64,000 bases of DNA, taken from Meandrina meandrites. Taxonomy: Eukaryota > Cnidaria > Anthozoa > Scleractinia > Meandrinidae. The position numbers and the translations under genes are program-made. Numbering within the stretch: position 1 is the first letter of the stretch; each line of letters starts with the position of its first letter. A model generated the notes under the pieces. The model was given only the letters and a program-made list of their open reading frames with translations. It was not told the DNA's origin and ran no database searches. Where the stretch lies: the NCBI GenBank assembly GCA_963693305.1, contig OY855915.1, positions 5,376,607-5,440,606 of the forward strand, in the 5' to 3' direction. This document shows, in pieces, positions 20,573-30,637 of the stretch.

Positions 20573-20955
20573 TTGCGCTGGTTCAAGAGAAACGAGATTA
20601 CAAACTTTCCATTTCAAGCTCCTTCATAGACGAATTGTAACTAATAGGTATCTAAATAGAGTAGGGGTCTCATTAATAGATACCTGCACCTTTTGTGAAC
20701 AAAATTCTGAGACTCTGATACATCTTTTCTGGGATTGTGTATATACTCAAACGTTTTGGCAGAACTTTCAATCTTGGTTGTTCCAACGTCAGATGAAACC
20801 AAAAATGTTTGTTTTTTCACTACCTATTTGTTTGGGGTTGGTTGATAATATGGAAGATGTGCTCTTACATCATGCACTATTATTCGTCTATAATAAAGAA
20901 AAACCTACCAAATATTTTCCAAGATTTTCAGTTTCTCAAATGTCAAGAAATTGAG
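20573..20955 (+). pseudogene. LINE ORF2 C-terminal fragment (zinc-binding region)
   Basis: Reading around 20637-20800 gives NRYLNRVGV, then TCTFCEQNSETLIHLFWDC and FWQNFQSWL. This is the CX2C...HX4C zinc-binding pattern found after the reverse transcriptase in many LINEs. It lies against the broken end of the gene A Ubl array, so its insertion may have truncated the gene. It is not open over its whole length. Confidence 0.75.
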
Positions 20956-20989
20956 ACAAGTTTATGCGTGTCTGCACAGTAAGGCTGAT

Positions 20990-21170
20990 GAAATAGGCCG
21001 TTTTCGTATTCTCGGTATCGAACTGGAACTAGCTTGCAATTGAGGGTAATGCGGGTAAATCTTTCTAATGCAAATGAGATGAAGCTGTTTTTAATGATAT
21101 TCCCCCGCATTAGCATCCATTGCATGCTAGTTCCAGTTCAAAACCGAGAGCACGAAACTGGCCTATTGCC
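20990..21170. repeat. Inverted-repeat element, relative at 46900-47050
   Basis: GGCCGTTTTCGTATTCTCGG to AACTGGAACTAGCTTGCAAT is paired with TTGCATGCTAGTTCCAGTTC to ACGAAACTGGCC. Part of the same sequence occurs at 46900-47050, which supports a MITE family. Confidence 0.7.
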
Positions 21171-21694
21171 ATATTGGATTTGCCGAGAATTTCCGCAAGC
21201 CGAGTACTTCTCGGCTGACCCGCTTGACGGTATGATTTAGGCACTGAACCGGCCCATAAACCACATTATCGGTGCATTTTTACCGTAACAGTCTGGGCAC
21301 ATACATTATCTCCGAGCTTTCAAGGAAACATAACCAGTACTTGTACTAAGAAATAATCAAAAGTGGCACTTAAGCGATCACGGTAGCGTACAAAGAAGAG
21401 TGGCTAACTGATAACCTGCTCGCATTTCGCAATAAATTTTAAAGTAAGCCCATCCCCCCACCCCTCTCAAACATGCTTGTGAATGAAAACCCGGCGCCTC
21501 AATAAATAGATAATTTAGGTAACTAAAAGAATCCCTTACAGATTTTTATTTAGGGGCGTTTCCTATTCAAGAAATGACAAAACATCAAGAATTATATTTC
21601 ATCTGTAATGTGAAGCGGTGGAACAATCTCGGTTGTTCTTTGCAGAGCAGTCGTGTTGAGAAAAAAGAAGTTCGTCAAGAAGGAATTTATATTT

Positions 21695-22379
21695 ACTACG
21701 CTTATCAGTTGAGTATGCAACAAGGGAAGTTTCGCGCATATGTTTTACCGTTAAAACTCTGCTGTTGTCAGGGACGACAGAGCCAGTTTCTATTTGAAAC
21801 ATCTCGTGCTATTGACGTCATCAGTCTGTTGTGCGCGCGAGATCTCCGTACCTTTGACTTTAGGGAGTTTAAGAAAACCACAACGGCAACGGCAACGGGA
21901 ACGTCGCTAAACAAAAGGTTTAATGAGTAGAACAATGGATGTGCACGTGCGTTTTAATTCCTGGTACATTTCTTTGCCGTCCTCTGCAAAATGACAACGT
22001 GAAATGACCGAATTCTGCGTTGCCTGGAGAACGTGAACCACGACAGCTAACTTTTTAAATTTCTATTTCGAATTTATCGCTGTGTTCCAGATTTAGTTTT
22101 GAGATAGTTTTGACAGAGAGAAACAAACTAAATGACTTTCGAGTATCGTGATATTCGTAGCTAAAATATAATTCACTTTTTAATCGACGTTGTCCTCGCC
22201 GTCGCCGTCGTGGTTTCTTAAACTCCCTTTTCCTTTCGCGCGCACGGGACTAATAAAACCAATAGCACGAGATGTTTCCAATGGAAACTAGCTCTCTCGC
22301 CCCTGACAACAGCAGAGTTTAAACGGTAAAACTTAGGCGCGAAACTTCCCTCGTTGCATACTCAACTGATAAGTGTAGT
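21695..22379. mobile_element. Foldback element in the B segment only, with a nested MITE
   Basis: The outer arms (about 21695-21830 and 22245-22379) are reverse complements, ending ACTACGCTTATCAGTTGAG and CTCAACTGATAAGTGTAGT. At the matching place in the C segment (near 31085) the element is absent. A second element lies inside it (21863-22227). Confidence 0.75.
21863..22227. mobile_element. MITE with GGGAGTTTAAG ends, nested
   Basis: Terminal inverted repeats are GGGAGTTTAAGAAAACCAC and GTGGTTTCTTAAACTCCC. The subterminal GACGGCAACGGC-type repeats are shared with the element at 44121-44497, so both belong to one family. Confidence 0.7.
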
Positions 22380-22587
22380 AAACTCAAGAACCGAAATGGT
22401 TTTATAGCTCAATTCTTGGCTTTATGGGTGGACGGGCGGACGGAACGGAAGATTTACACAGCAGTACTTGCGTAACTTTTAAATAAGATACCTCTGGAAT
22501 AATACAAGGACCACTTGTACAAACAGCAGCGAAGAGAAGCCGGATCTTGGCGTAGATCAGGATCAGCAATATAAAATAAAACGTTAA

Positions 22588-22680
22588 ACCAAATGCAAGG
22601 CTGATCGGACAGCTAAAAAGGTTATATAAGTTTTATTAGCCTTTTTAGATGTCCGATCAGCCTTGTATTTGGTTTAACGT
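22588..22680. repeat. Hairpin repeat shared by B and C segments
   Basis: ACCAAATGCAAGGCTGATCG is paired with CGATCAGCCTTGTATTTGGT. The same hairpin is at about 31313-31400 in the C segment, so it predates the duplication. Confidence 0.75.
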
Positions 22681-22711
22681 GACTTTTTAAAACCTACTTA
22701 GTCCCTGCTGT

Positions 22712-23004
22712 GGGAGGCGCGGTGGCCTAATGGTTAGTGCGCTGGACTCCGGATCGGGCTGTCCGGGTTCGAGCCCTGGCCGGGGCACTGCGTTGTGTTC
22801 TTGGGCAAGATACTTTACTTTCTAAGTGCCTCTCTCCACCCAGGTGTATAAATGGGTACCGGCGAATTTACTGCTGGGGGTAACCCTGCGATGGACTAGC
22901 ATCCCATCCAGGGGGGAGTAGCAATACTCCTAGTCGCTTCATGCTACGGAAACTGGGATAAGCTCCGGCCTGATGGGCCACTAGGCTCGAATGCAGACTT
23001 TACC
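22712..23004 (+). mobile_element. tRNA-derived SINE with 13-bp target duplication
   Basis: The head GGCGCGGTGGCCTAATGGTT has an A box, and GGTTCGAGCCC is a B box for RNA polymerase III. An unrelated 200-base body follows. The 13-base repeat TAGTCCCTGCTGT flanks the element (22699-22711 and 23005-23017). The matching site in the C segment (near 31580, TAGTCCCTGTTGCATGG) lacks it, so it inserted after the duplication. Confidence 0.9.
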
Positions 23005-23059
23005 TAGTCCCTGCTGTATGGAGCGTGACAGCGTGTACGGGAACAGTCACGCGAGTCAC

Positions 23060-23902
23060 GCTTAATCAAGGATTAAATTAATTAACTACAATGTTTTTGC
23101 GATTTGAAGAAGGCAATTACGTTATTTGCTCTAAAGGAATGGAGCTGCTCAGAAGACCCGAAAACAACTTCATCGTACAGCCAGTAGATAGCTCAATATC
23201 TCTACCTGTCTCATTGTTTTCACTTACCTACCCTCCCCAGGCCCGTAGGGAGGGGGGGGGGGGGTGTGTCCGCAACCCCCGCCCACAAGCCTTGGAAGTC
23301 CGCTTATTGTGAAAAAAAATTATCAAAATAAATAAATAAGGATGTAAAGGGAAATGGTATTTCTGTGCTTCAACTATTTACATTCAATATGGTCCTTTGG
23401 GTTGACGGTCAACCATTTGTAGATTCGTATGGTATATTTTTGACCATTTTGGACCAAATTGTGTGATTCTAGGTTAATTTCAATTTTTACTCTTTTTTTA
23501 TTTTTTTTTTTCGAAACGCGTCATGAACGACGGATTTCGAAAAGTAGCTCATCTAGACGGGTACCGCGTCCCTTGTGCCAGTCTTTAGACTAGAGACGGA
23601 TAACCGAACGATTTGCAAAATGTTTGCCGACACTCATCCAGACGGGTAACGCGTCTCTAGTATAAAAACGGCCAACGATACATTCTACCTAATGTCCTTC
23701 ACTTTTTTTACCTGCCTTGTTTCCTAACAAATTGTCTTCAAAACGCACGAAATGCTGCCTAAGATAACCTAGTGTTTCAAAATTTCCTGGGGGAGGATAC
23801 CACCACACCCACATGCACGGGCGCCCACCCCCCCCCCCCCCCCCCCCATGCAAAATCCTGGCTATGGACCTGCTCCCGTCCCCTCGCAACTTGTTTTTCT
23901 TT
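23060..23902 (+). other. Segment present only upstream of gene B
   Basis: CAGTCACGCGAGTCAC is followed here by about 0.85 kb before CACTAATTATTGCACAACTG. In the C segment the two flanks are joined directly. I see no gene. It contains a G run near 23252, a C run near 23828, and repeats of CAGACGGGTAACGCGTCTC type. It is probably an insertion in B or a deletion in C. Confidence 0.6.
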
Positions 23903-23986
23903 TCACTAATTATTGCACAACTGTTTTCTTTCCGTGAACCTTCACAAACCCACATCACTTCCGCTATACAGCTCTCAAATATCAAA
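23903..23986 (+). promoter_or_regulatory. Conserved upstream block of gene B
   Basis: CACTAATTATTGCACAACTG, then CCGTGAACCTTCACAAACCC and an ETS-like ACTTCCG (23957-23963), are shared with genes C and D at the same distance from the leader donor. This is the best promoter candidate for gene B. No binding data are implied. Confidence 0.6.
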
Positions 23987-24024
23987 TATATAAAATCGGA
24001 AACTGTGAAGGCAGACATCAAAAG
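23987..24024 (+). promoter_or_regulatory. TATA-like stretch and end of the gene B leader exon
   Basis: TATATAAAA (23987-23995) is followed by GGAAACTGTGAAGGCAGACA and a strong donor, AAAAG|GTAAGG, at 24025. The same arrangement occurs in C, and in D without the TATA. This marks a non-coding first exon spliced to the acceptor at 24896. The transcription start is not determined: a TATA-driven start would leave a very short exon. Confidence 0.55.
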
Positions 24025-24896
24025 GTAAGGAGATTTTATACCTAGTTTGTTACATTAACCATTGCGTGGCCGGTTTCATTGCTCAAGTTTCAAATTTGTT
24101 TGTGGATTTGTGAGCTGCAGAACTGAATGCAGTCAAATGGGTTGAACTTGTACAGACTTGTAACGTCCCGAATTGAGACATTCGTACATTCTCATAATAA
24201 GCCGAAAAGCTTGTGACAAAATGTTATTCAGCTCAATGATTATATTAATTATATTGATTATATATTAATCAGCGTAAATGACGTGGACCAAAGTAGCCCT
24301 GTGTTCTGACGTTGCTCCGATTGTTTCGGTCTCAGAAGCAATTACAATTCAGTTTTATTTGAGACAGTCGCTGAAAATCGACTGAAAAGCTACGTACGAT
24401 CTCTATACCATCCCCAGACGAATATTAATAAAGTTTACTTTTAAGTTAGTATTATATAAGAAAACTTTGAACCTGGAAAATACATCTTCTACGTTCTAGC
24501 GAATTTTATAGTAGGTATTGGTTTATTGATATTGGTTTAGCCTGTCACGCGATCTCTCCCATGTAACGAGTAACGTACGTTGGAGAGCAGAGATTGTGTG
24601 ACGTGTCACAATGATATCTGCTAGGGAGGCTACTTGGTCACAATCACAGAACAGGATTTTTATTACGATTTTATTACTAGGTCAACTAGTTACTTGTTAT
24701 GTATGTCACGCAACAGTTGAGCCACAATAAAAATTGATTAGGTTGACTGACAATGTCCACTGCCAAGTGGCGATTTCATTTTGTGTGCTGTCACCAATTT
24801 TGGGGCCACTTCGCTTGTCCGAATTTACGCCTCTTTATTGGTAGACGATTCACATTCTCAATAATGAATTGAAGCATCCATTCCTTAAAATTACAG
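24025..24896 (+). other. Gene B leader intron
   Basis: From the GTAAGG donor to AATTACAG at 24896. The stretch GATATCTGCTAGGGAGGCTA (near 24613-24635) is the uninterrupted form of the site that carries a 312-base element in gene C. Confidence 0.65.
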
Positions 24897-24953
24897 CTGT
24901 AGCTGTCAGGACAAGTAGTGACATCATATTTCCACTGCTGTCTGGCTAATGAA

Positions 24954-25749
24954 ATGGCTGCCTCCCAGGATCCAAGTGAAGTGCTTCGATCAACATCCGG
25001 GAAAGCAAATTTTCAACGTCTGGCACGCCTGTTAATAAGTGGAGGCACCACACTTCTGAGAAAGATTTTCGATCAGCTTTGTGCGCCAAGTAATCTTCCC
25101 ACAATACTGAAAAATCCCGCTACAGAGAAACAACTCAAAGCAGCAAAACTTACCAAGCCGCAGTGGGACTGTCTTTACCCTTCCCCAGGGGTGTACGGCA
25201 AGTCAGAGGATTTTGATGTGACATTGCTGTTCAGGTTGCTGAGGACAATATGCAACCTTTCCCCTCCTGCCACGGGCTGGGATGCTCTACCAACAACTAC
25301 AGACCACAGTTTAGCTGCAGATTTGGCGAGAATCAAATATTACCGCAACTCAGTGTACGGCCATGTGAATCAAAACATGGAGATAGCAGATGATGAGTTC
25401 CCACACCTTTGGCAAGAAATCAGAGAAGCCCTTGTGAGAATTGCAGAACAAATCAGCTCTGCAAAGAAGACTGAGTGGCAGGATGCTATTGAAAAATTTT
25501 TGACAGATCCCCTTACGGCAGAAGATGAAAGAAATGTAGAGGAACTGCTAATCTGGTATAGAAATGATATGGATGTAAAGAAATCCTTAGGGGAACTGAA
25601 ATCTACAATTCAGGAAATGCAGGGTGGAATGGAACGTTTGGAGACAGCAGTTCAAGAAGAAGCCAAAGATATCAAAGACCAGCTAGGAGAGCTGCATCAA
25701 TCTGTCGACCGGCTCAGCTCTTCAACTGGTGGCCCTCAAGTAGCTGGAG
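24954..25749 (+). CDS. Gene B exon 1: DZIP3-type HEPN domain plus coiled coil
   Basis: First coding exon of gene B, the most complete copy. Joined with 26529-27044 and 27402-28885 it gives an open frame of 931 residues. I start at MAASQDPSEV, the homologous position in all copies; an in-frame ATG at 24918 would add 12 residues. HEPN spans residues 1 to about 170 with RNSVYGH at 131-137, and a short coiled coil (about 200-262) ends at the phase 1 donor GGAG|GTCAGT. An out-of-frame ATG at 24949 overlaps the start. The exon is closest to gene C at DNA level. Expected role: an RNA-binding or RNase-like module, or oligomerisation; none is shown by the sequence alone. Confidence 0.9.
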
Positions 25750-26528
25750 GTCAGTGAAAATGATTTTTCGTTTTGACCTTTTATGGGCAATCATCCCTAC
25801 AAACAAGGAAAAACTATGTGAATTAGGCTAAGCAAAAGGACACGATTTCATGACGTATTTTAAAGAATCCTACGTAATTTAAGCAGTTGTAATTTAAACC
25901 CGTGACACGTTTTTTTTCCTTTTCCGCATAGGTCTCTTTCACTTAAACGTTTATAGAAAATATCACCCTACCCTTCACCGCGGTCAAGCGTCTGAGGCTG
26001 TTTTTGTTTTCTCATCTAGAGAGAAATCATTCACGTTAACGTGAAAGCATCAGTAAGGATGTGTAAAATAGCTGCTGAGGGTAAATATATTTTCAGTTCT
26101 CTTAAACGAGATTCTTTACTTTTAAAATGCTCCGCATCCGAACAAAATTGCTTTGATGATGGCGCGACAGTCGGCATTTCGCCGTTTTCAAACAGTTAGA
26201 ACTTTTTTAGTAAAGTTCCAACAAATTTAGTAAACTTGGAGAATACTTCTAAAGGATCAAACTTTGAACTCTGAAAATGAAAACCTTATCTTTGAAGTAG
26301 TTTTCTTGTTTTTTACGTTTTACCGCGGTGAAACCCTACCCAGTCGTCCCACGCGGCCAGTACGCCAACAAAACAGAAGCTTCTAAGAAAGAGTGAAGAG
26401 TATTTTAATTGGCTGTGCGCTTCTGGTTTGTTACTAGAAGAACATACAACAAGATGGGTTTTAGATACTCCAAGATAGGTTTTAGATACTTCTGGATGTG
26501 GTTTAAAATGCTTTGTTTTTTTCAGCAG
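25750..26528 (+). other. Gene B intron 1
   Basis: Intron with no recognisable gene. The acceptor is a tandem TTCAGCAG: use of the second AG (26528) gives ARLRLRIDC, aligned with the other copies; the first would add one alanine. Confidence 0.7.
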
Positions 26529-27044
26529 CTCGACTGCGATTGCGGATCGATTGCGAGGCTATTGCAGGACCTGGTCTAAAACGTAGATCTTCAGAATTGG
26601 ATGTAACCTCACAGGAACCCCAAGCAGAGATTCAACTGCAAGCAGAAGTGATGGGTGGATCAGAAGGTGGGATAACTAATCAAGGCACCCTTCCCAGTTC
26701 ACAAGAGGTTTTGAATCTCGCTGCGTTCAAGTACTTGAAGACCGTTGACCCATCTAAACCAGATGATTTAAATGGCTTTGTACATTATTTGAGGGAAATA
26801 CGAAAGTTGTTGATTTTAGACACTAAGCCAGGGAGCTTGATAATCACAATGGAATGCGGATCTCTTGAAATACTTGACGAATTATGGGATGACTACTGTA
26901 CAGGCCACCTGAATGAAATAGCACAAGAATTCCTTGTGACGGAGGACATTCTGAAGGAGCTTGGCCTCACTGAAGTGAAACTCGCGACAACCATCCTGGA
27001 GGAAGAGTACAGAGCCTGTCGCGAATATTTCTTAAAGCGTTCAG
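26529..27044 (+). CDS. Gene B exon 2: TRADD-N-like domain
   Basis: A phase 1 exon of 516 bases giving residues 266-437. The conserved globular part (about 323-437) runs from SSQEVLNL through GSLIITMECGSLEILDELWD and DYCTGHLNEIAQ to EEEYRACREYF, the same pattern as in A, C and D. It ends at TTCAG|GTGAGT. It is more diverged from A and C than those are from each other, although its HEPN exon is close to C. The TRADD-N call comes from motif and length resemblance; profile confirmation was not possible. Confidence 0.8.
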
Positions 27045-27401
27045 GTGAGTTCATGAGCTTGTTGTATTCACATATATGCTGTTTTTCTTTAACTTTTTCT
27101 TTTCTGAAAGCAACGAAGTCGAAAATTTCAAAAGACGAAAAAATTGTTCTCTGTTTCTGATGTTATTGTCGTCACTGTTATTGCTGCTGCCGTCACTGCT
27201 ACTGTCAGATTTGATACTACATGCGACTATCGGTACCACGCCGAAAGACGATTTCTATTTTCAGTTAATTTGCGGTTTTCTGTATATTTTAGAAAATCTA
27301 CGAAGATATTTAGGTACACAGATCCTGGAGATTGTCCTTATTCTTCTGTCCTTTCTCAACAAATAAAATCTAGTTTTATTACCTGTCTTTCTTTATTTTA
27401 G

Positions 27402-28885
27402 TTCACACTCCGCAAAGCATGACGAGTGATAGCAATACACGATGTGCTCCAGAGTTAACACGGGAAGAAAAGTCCTATGAGGTGGCACTAGGAGAAGAGC
27501 CTTTTAAGCTGATACCAGGGGAAGGACCTCGTGAGCCGACACCAGAAGAAGAACCTGTTGCGCTGATAACGGGAACAGCAGGAGAAAATACCGATAGCGT
27601 ATTAGATACCCAACTACAGAGAAAGGAAAGGATCTCACCAGGTGCCATTTCTGCTAGGAAGCAACCAGAAGAAAATCTCACAAGACGTCGTGGTGGTATG
27701 CAAATCTTCGTTAAGACGCTGTCTGGAAAGGTGACCGCTTTGTATGTGGAACCCAGCGATACTATTGAGAATTTGAAGGCGAAATATCAAGACATTGAAG
27801 GGATCCCGTCTGACCAACAACGGCTGATCTTTGCTGGAAAGCAACTTGAAGAAGGCCGCACCCTGAGTGACTACAATATTCAGAGAGAATCAACTCTACA
27901 CTTGATTGTAATATGTCGTGTTGGTATGCAAATCTTCGTTAAGACGCTGACTGGAAAGACGATCACTCTGGAAGTCGAACTCGTGAATTCTACCGAAATA
28001 GTGAAAGAAAAGATTCAAGACAAAGAAGGGATCCCCCCTGATCAACAGCACCTCATCTTTAACGGTCAGGAACTCGAAGATGGCCGCACTTTAGAGGATT
28101 ACAACGTTCCCAAAGAAGCAACTCTACATTTAAGACTTGAGGAACAACTCGGAAGAATACTTATTAATGTGAAGATGTCCACTGGAAAGACGACAACTTT
28201 AGACGTCTTACCGAGCGATAGCATTGAGGACGTAAAAAGGAAAATTTACGACAAAGAAGGGATCCCACCCGAAAAGCAACGTCTCACCTTTGATATCAAG
28301 GAACTAAAAGATGGCCACACTCTATGTGAATACAACATTCAGATTGAATCAACCTTACGCTTGGATGTAACACATGGCGATGGCACCATGCAGCTTTTTG
28401 TGAAGACACGATCTGGGAAGACCGTCATCTCATTAGATTTGGTGGCGAAAAATACTATCCGGGATGTGAAAAAGAAAATAACGGGTGAAGTAGGAATCCC
28501 ATCTGACCAACAACAACTCATTTTTGACGACAAGCAACTCGAAGACGACCGCACTCTGAGTGACTACAACATTCCGCCAGAGTCAATCTTACGATTAGAT
28601 GTAACACATCGTAGTGGTGATTATGACATGCAATTTTTTGTGAATATGAGAGACGGGAGGACAACGATCACATTACACGTGGCACCGGACGATACCATTC
28701 GGAATGTGAAAAGGAAAATAATGGATCAGGTAGAAATACCGAGCGAGGAGCAAAGTATTATTTGTAATGACAAAGAACTAGAAGACGACCGAACTCTGAA
28801 AGATTACGGTATAGAACATGAATCTACATTATTCGTGGTTCGTTGTGACGAGGATCGTTCGAGCAAGAAGTGCATCGTAAGTTAA
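27402..28885 (+). CDS. Gene B exon 3: linker and five ubiquitin-like domains, CaaX-like tail
   Basis: Begins TTTTAG|TTCACACTC in phase 1. The acidic linker (residues 438-536, conserved [15 protein letters not shown]) precedes five tandem Ubls of about 76 residues starting near 537. Ubl1 and Ubl2 are close to ubiquitin ([24 protein letters not shown]); Ubl3 to Ubl5 diverge progressively ([16 protein letters not shown], then VEIPSEEQS). None ends in Gly-Gly, so the chain should not be cut by ordinary polyubiquitin processing. The last residues are SSKKCIVS, a possible CaaX lipidation box. GTAAGT overlaps these codons (from 28877), so a further splice is possible. Confidence 0.95.
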
Positions 28886-30282
28886 TTGAAATAAGCGAAG
28901 GAAACTTCTTAACAAGAACAAAGAAACATTCAGGAAAGAACTGTGCAGAGTAATTATAATCCATTTGTTGTGGTTTAAAATGAATTTCACTTCAAAAATG
29001 ATTATAATCTAATTTTATTATTTGTTTGAAATGGCTAACGTTCAAAATGAACATGTAAGGCTATGAACAACTTCACTAACCCTACAGTCAGGAGCAGAGA
29101 AGTTTATTTTTACTACTAAGGTTAAAAAGAGCTGCGTCGCAATAGTTAACGTAGATCTTAATCGTCTATTAGAGCAGAAAACTCTAGCTGCCATCGCGAG
29201 TTGAAAACGAAGTCAAAACAAAGAGAAAATAGCCAAACTGGGGAAAAAATTCAATCAAAGACACTGTTACGGGGTCTAAGTTTGAATGTACCATGTGTAT
29301 GTTAACTCATAATTCTGCGAAATTAAGAATATATATTTATATCTTCCTTGTGGAGGATCTGAGATAGAGCTTAACTGATAGCTCAGAATTGGTCAAACTT
29401 TTAACTGTCGCCTAGAAATTATGTGTCTTTTAACTGATAGCTAAGATGTGAGATTTCTGAATTATTGATAGCTGAGAAATTGACTGAAATTTTAAGGGGG
29501 CTGATTCTTAACTGCCAATGTGCTACTAAGGAAGGTTTTTAAAAGTCACATTTTGGAAACAGACCTCATATGGATAAGCTTTTTGCACAGGATTGTTCCA
29601 TTAAGGATTCCTCTAAGAGTTTCAAGTCACGGTCATATTTGACAAGTCACGTGACCTGAACAGAAAGAAAATCACTTAAAAGATTGCTTGGCCTTAATTT
29701 TGTGCACTAGGCAGCAGGATCTGCTGATGCATAAGGAGCTAAGGGAACCATTTCATTTGACCTTCCACTTTTTGATTTCCACTTCTATTTGTGACATTTG
29801 AGGTTTCAGTATCTTGAAGAGAGAGAATTCCTTGATTCCACAGTTGTCTACGGAGTGGTGCTTTGTAACATAGGATTTACCTATAACCCGGTGTGACTAA
29901 ACATTCCCGCGTTACTGCACGCTAATGCCAATGAACATAAAGAGTAGAACAACCTTTAACTACTTCCGGACAACAAAAATTTATCATATGCGGCACCACA
30001 GACAGCCAATTTAACGATAAGCCACAAAACGCTAAAAAGACTAAAGTCATGAGAGTTTCTATGTGAACGAAACAATTTTAAGTTGATGAGGTATAAATTG
30101 GACAGTTTTATGAATAAACTAAATTGATTTTCAGTTACCGTGTTGTGTTCTTTGTTACTTGGCAGCTCCTCGGGTCGATTTGAAGCAATGTGAGTAACTG
30201 CTCTCCAGAGTATTTTGAACACGTTTACTTTACGCGGGGAGGGGTATGGCGAGATTGTCATCGACGCCAAATTTAATTACAA
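28886..30282 (+). other. Gene B downstream region
   Basis: Presumed 3' untranslated and intergenic sequence. No clear AATAAA directly after the stop. Short degenerate repeats of TTAACTGATAGCT type lie around 29370-29480. No gene seen. Confidence 0.5.
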
Positions 30283-30350
30283 TGTGGGGCCCTCAGACCA
30301 CATTATCGGTGCATTTGTATCGTAGCAATCTGGGCACAAATTCACATACA

Positions 30351-30466
30351 GTATACTATGGAATATCCCACGAGTCACTTGTATTTTCTCGGTAAACACA
30401 CGAGCCTTTAGGCGAGTGTGTAGACGAAGAAAATACAAGTGACAAGGGGGATATTCCATAGTATAC
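30351..30466. mobile_element. Hairpin MITE, C segment only
   Basis: GTATACTATGGAATATCCCA is paired with GGATATTCCATAGTATAC, and the arms extend through CACTTGTATTTTCT. It is absent at the corresponding point in the B segment. A partial relative (GGATATTCCATAATATACCA) lies near 39907. Confidence 0.75.
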
Positions 30467-30491
30467 CACGAGAAAGTGTTGTGTAACTATT

Positions 30492-30637
30492 TTATACCAT
30501 GCCATAGAAAATACGCTGACTAAATTTCGTCGAGAATAAGACCGCAGCGCACGATGGGAAGGTTGGATTGAATACCGTCGAATATACAACGGCTTTCCTG
30601 TATTCTGATTGGCTGTATATTCTATGGCATGGTATAA
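30492..30637. mobile_element. MITE with TTATACCATGCCATAG ends, copy 1
   Basis: The ends TTATACCATGCCATAGAAAA and TTCTATGGCATGGTATAA are inverted repeats. A second copy in the opposite orientation lies at 39454-39580. Confidence 0.8.

Larger units (their letters stand above)
21245..30282 (+). repeat. Tandem segmental duplication unit carrying gene B
   Basis: Sequence from about 21252 (ACCACATTATCGGTGCATTT) recurs from about 30297. Further matches include AACATAACCAGTA, TGACAAAACATCAAGAAT or a close variant, CTCAAGAACCG-AATGG and the promoter block. The gene C segment therefore begins with the same non-coding sequence as the gene B segment. The two differ by several insertions annotated separately. 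Confidence 0.8.

Noticed and set aside
21574..21930. 118-codon plus-strand frame
   Set aside because: It lies across the left arm of a foldback element and a nested MITE; composition is that of the repeat.
22712..22785. A functional tRNA gene
   Set aside because: A and B boxes are present, but the sequence continues into a SINE body with target duplication, and I could not fold a convincing acceptor stem.
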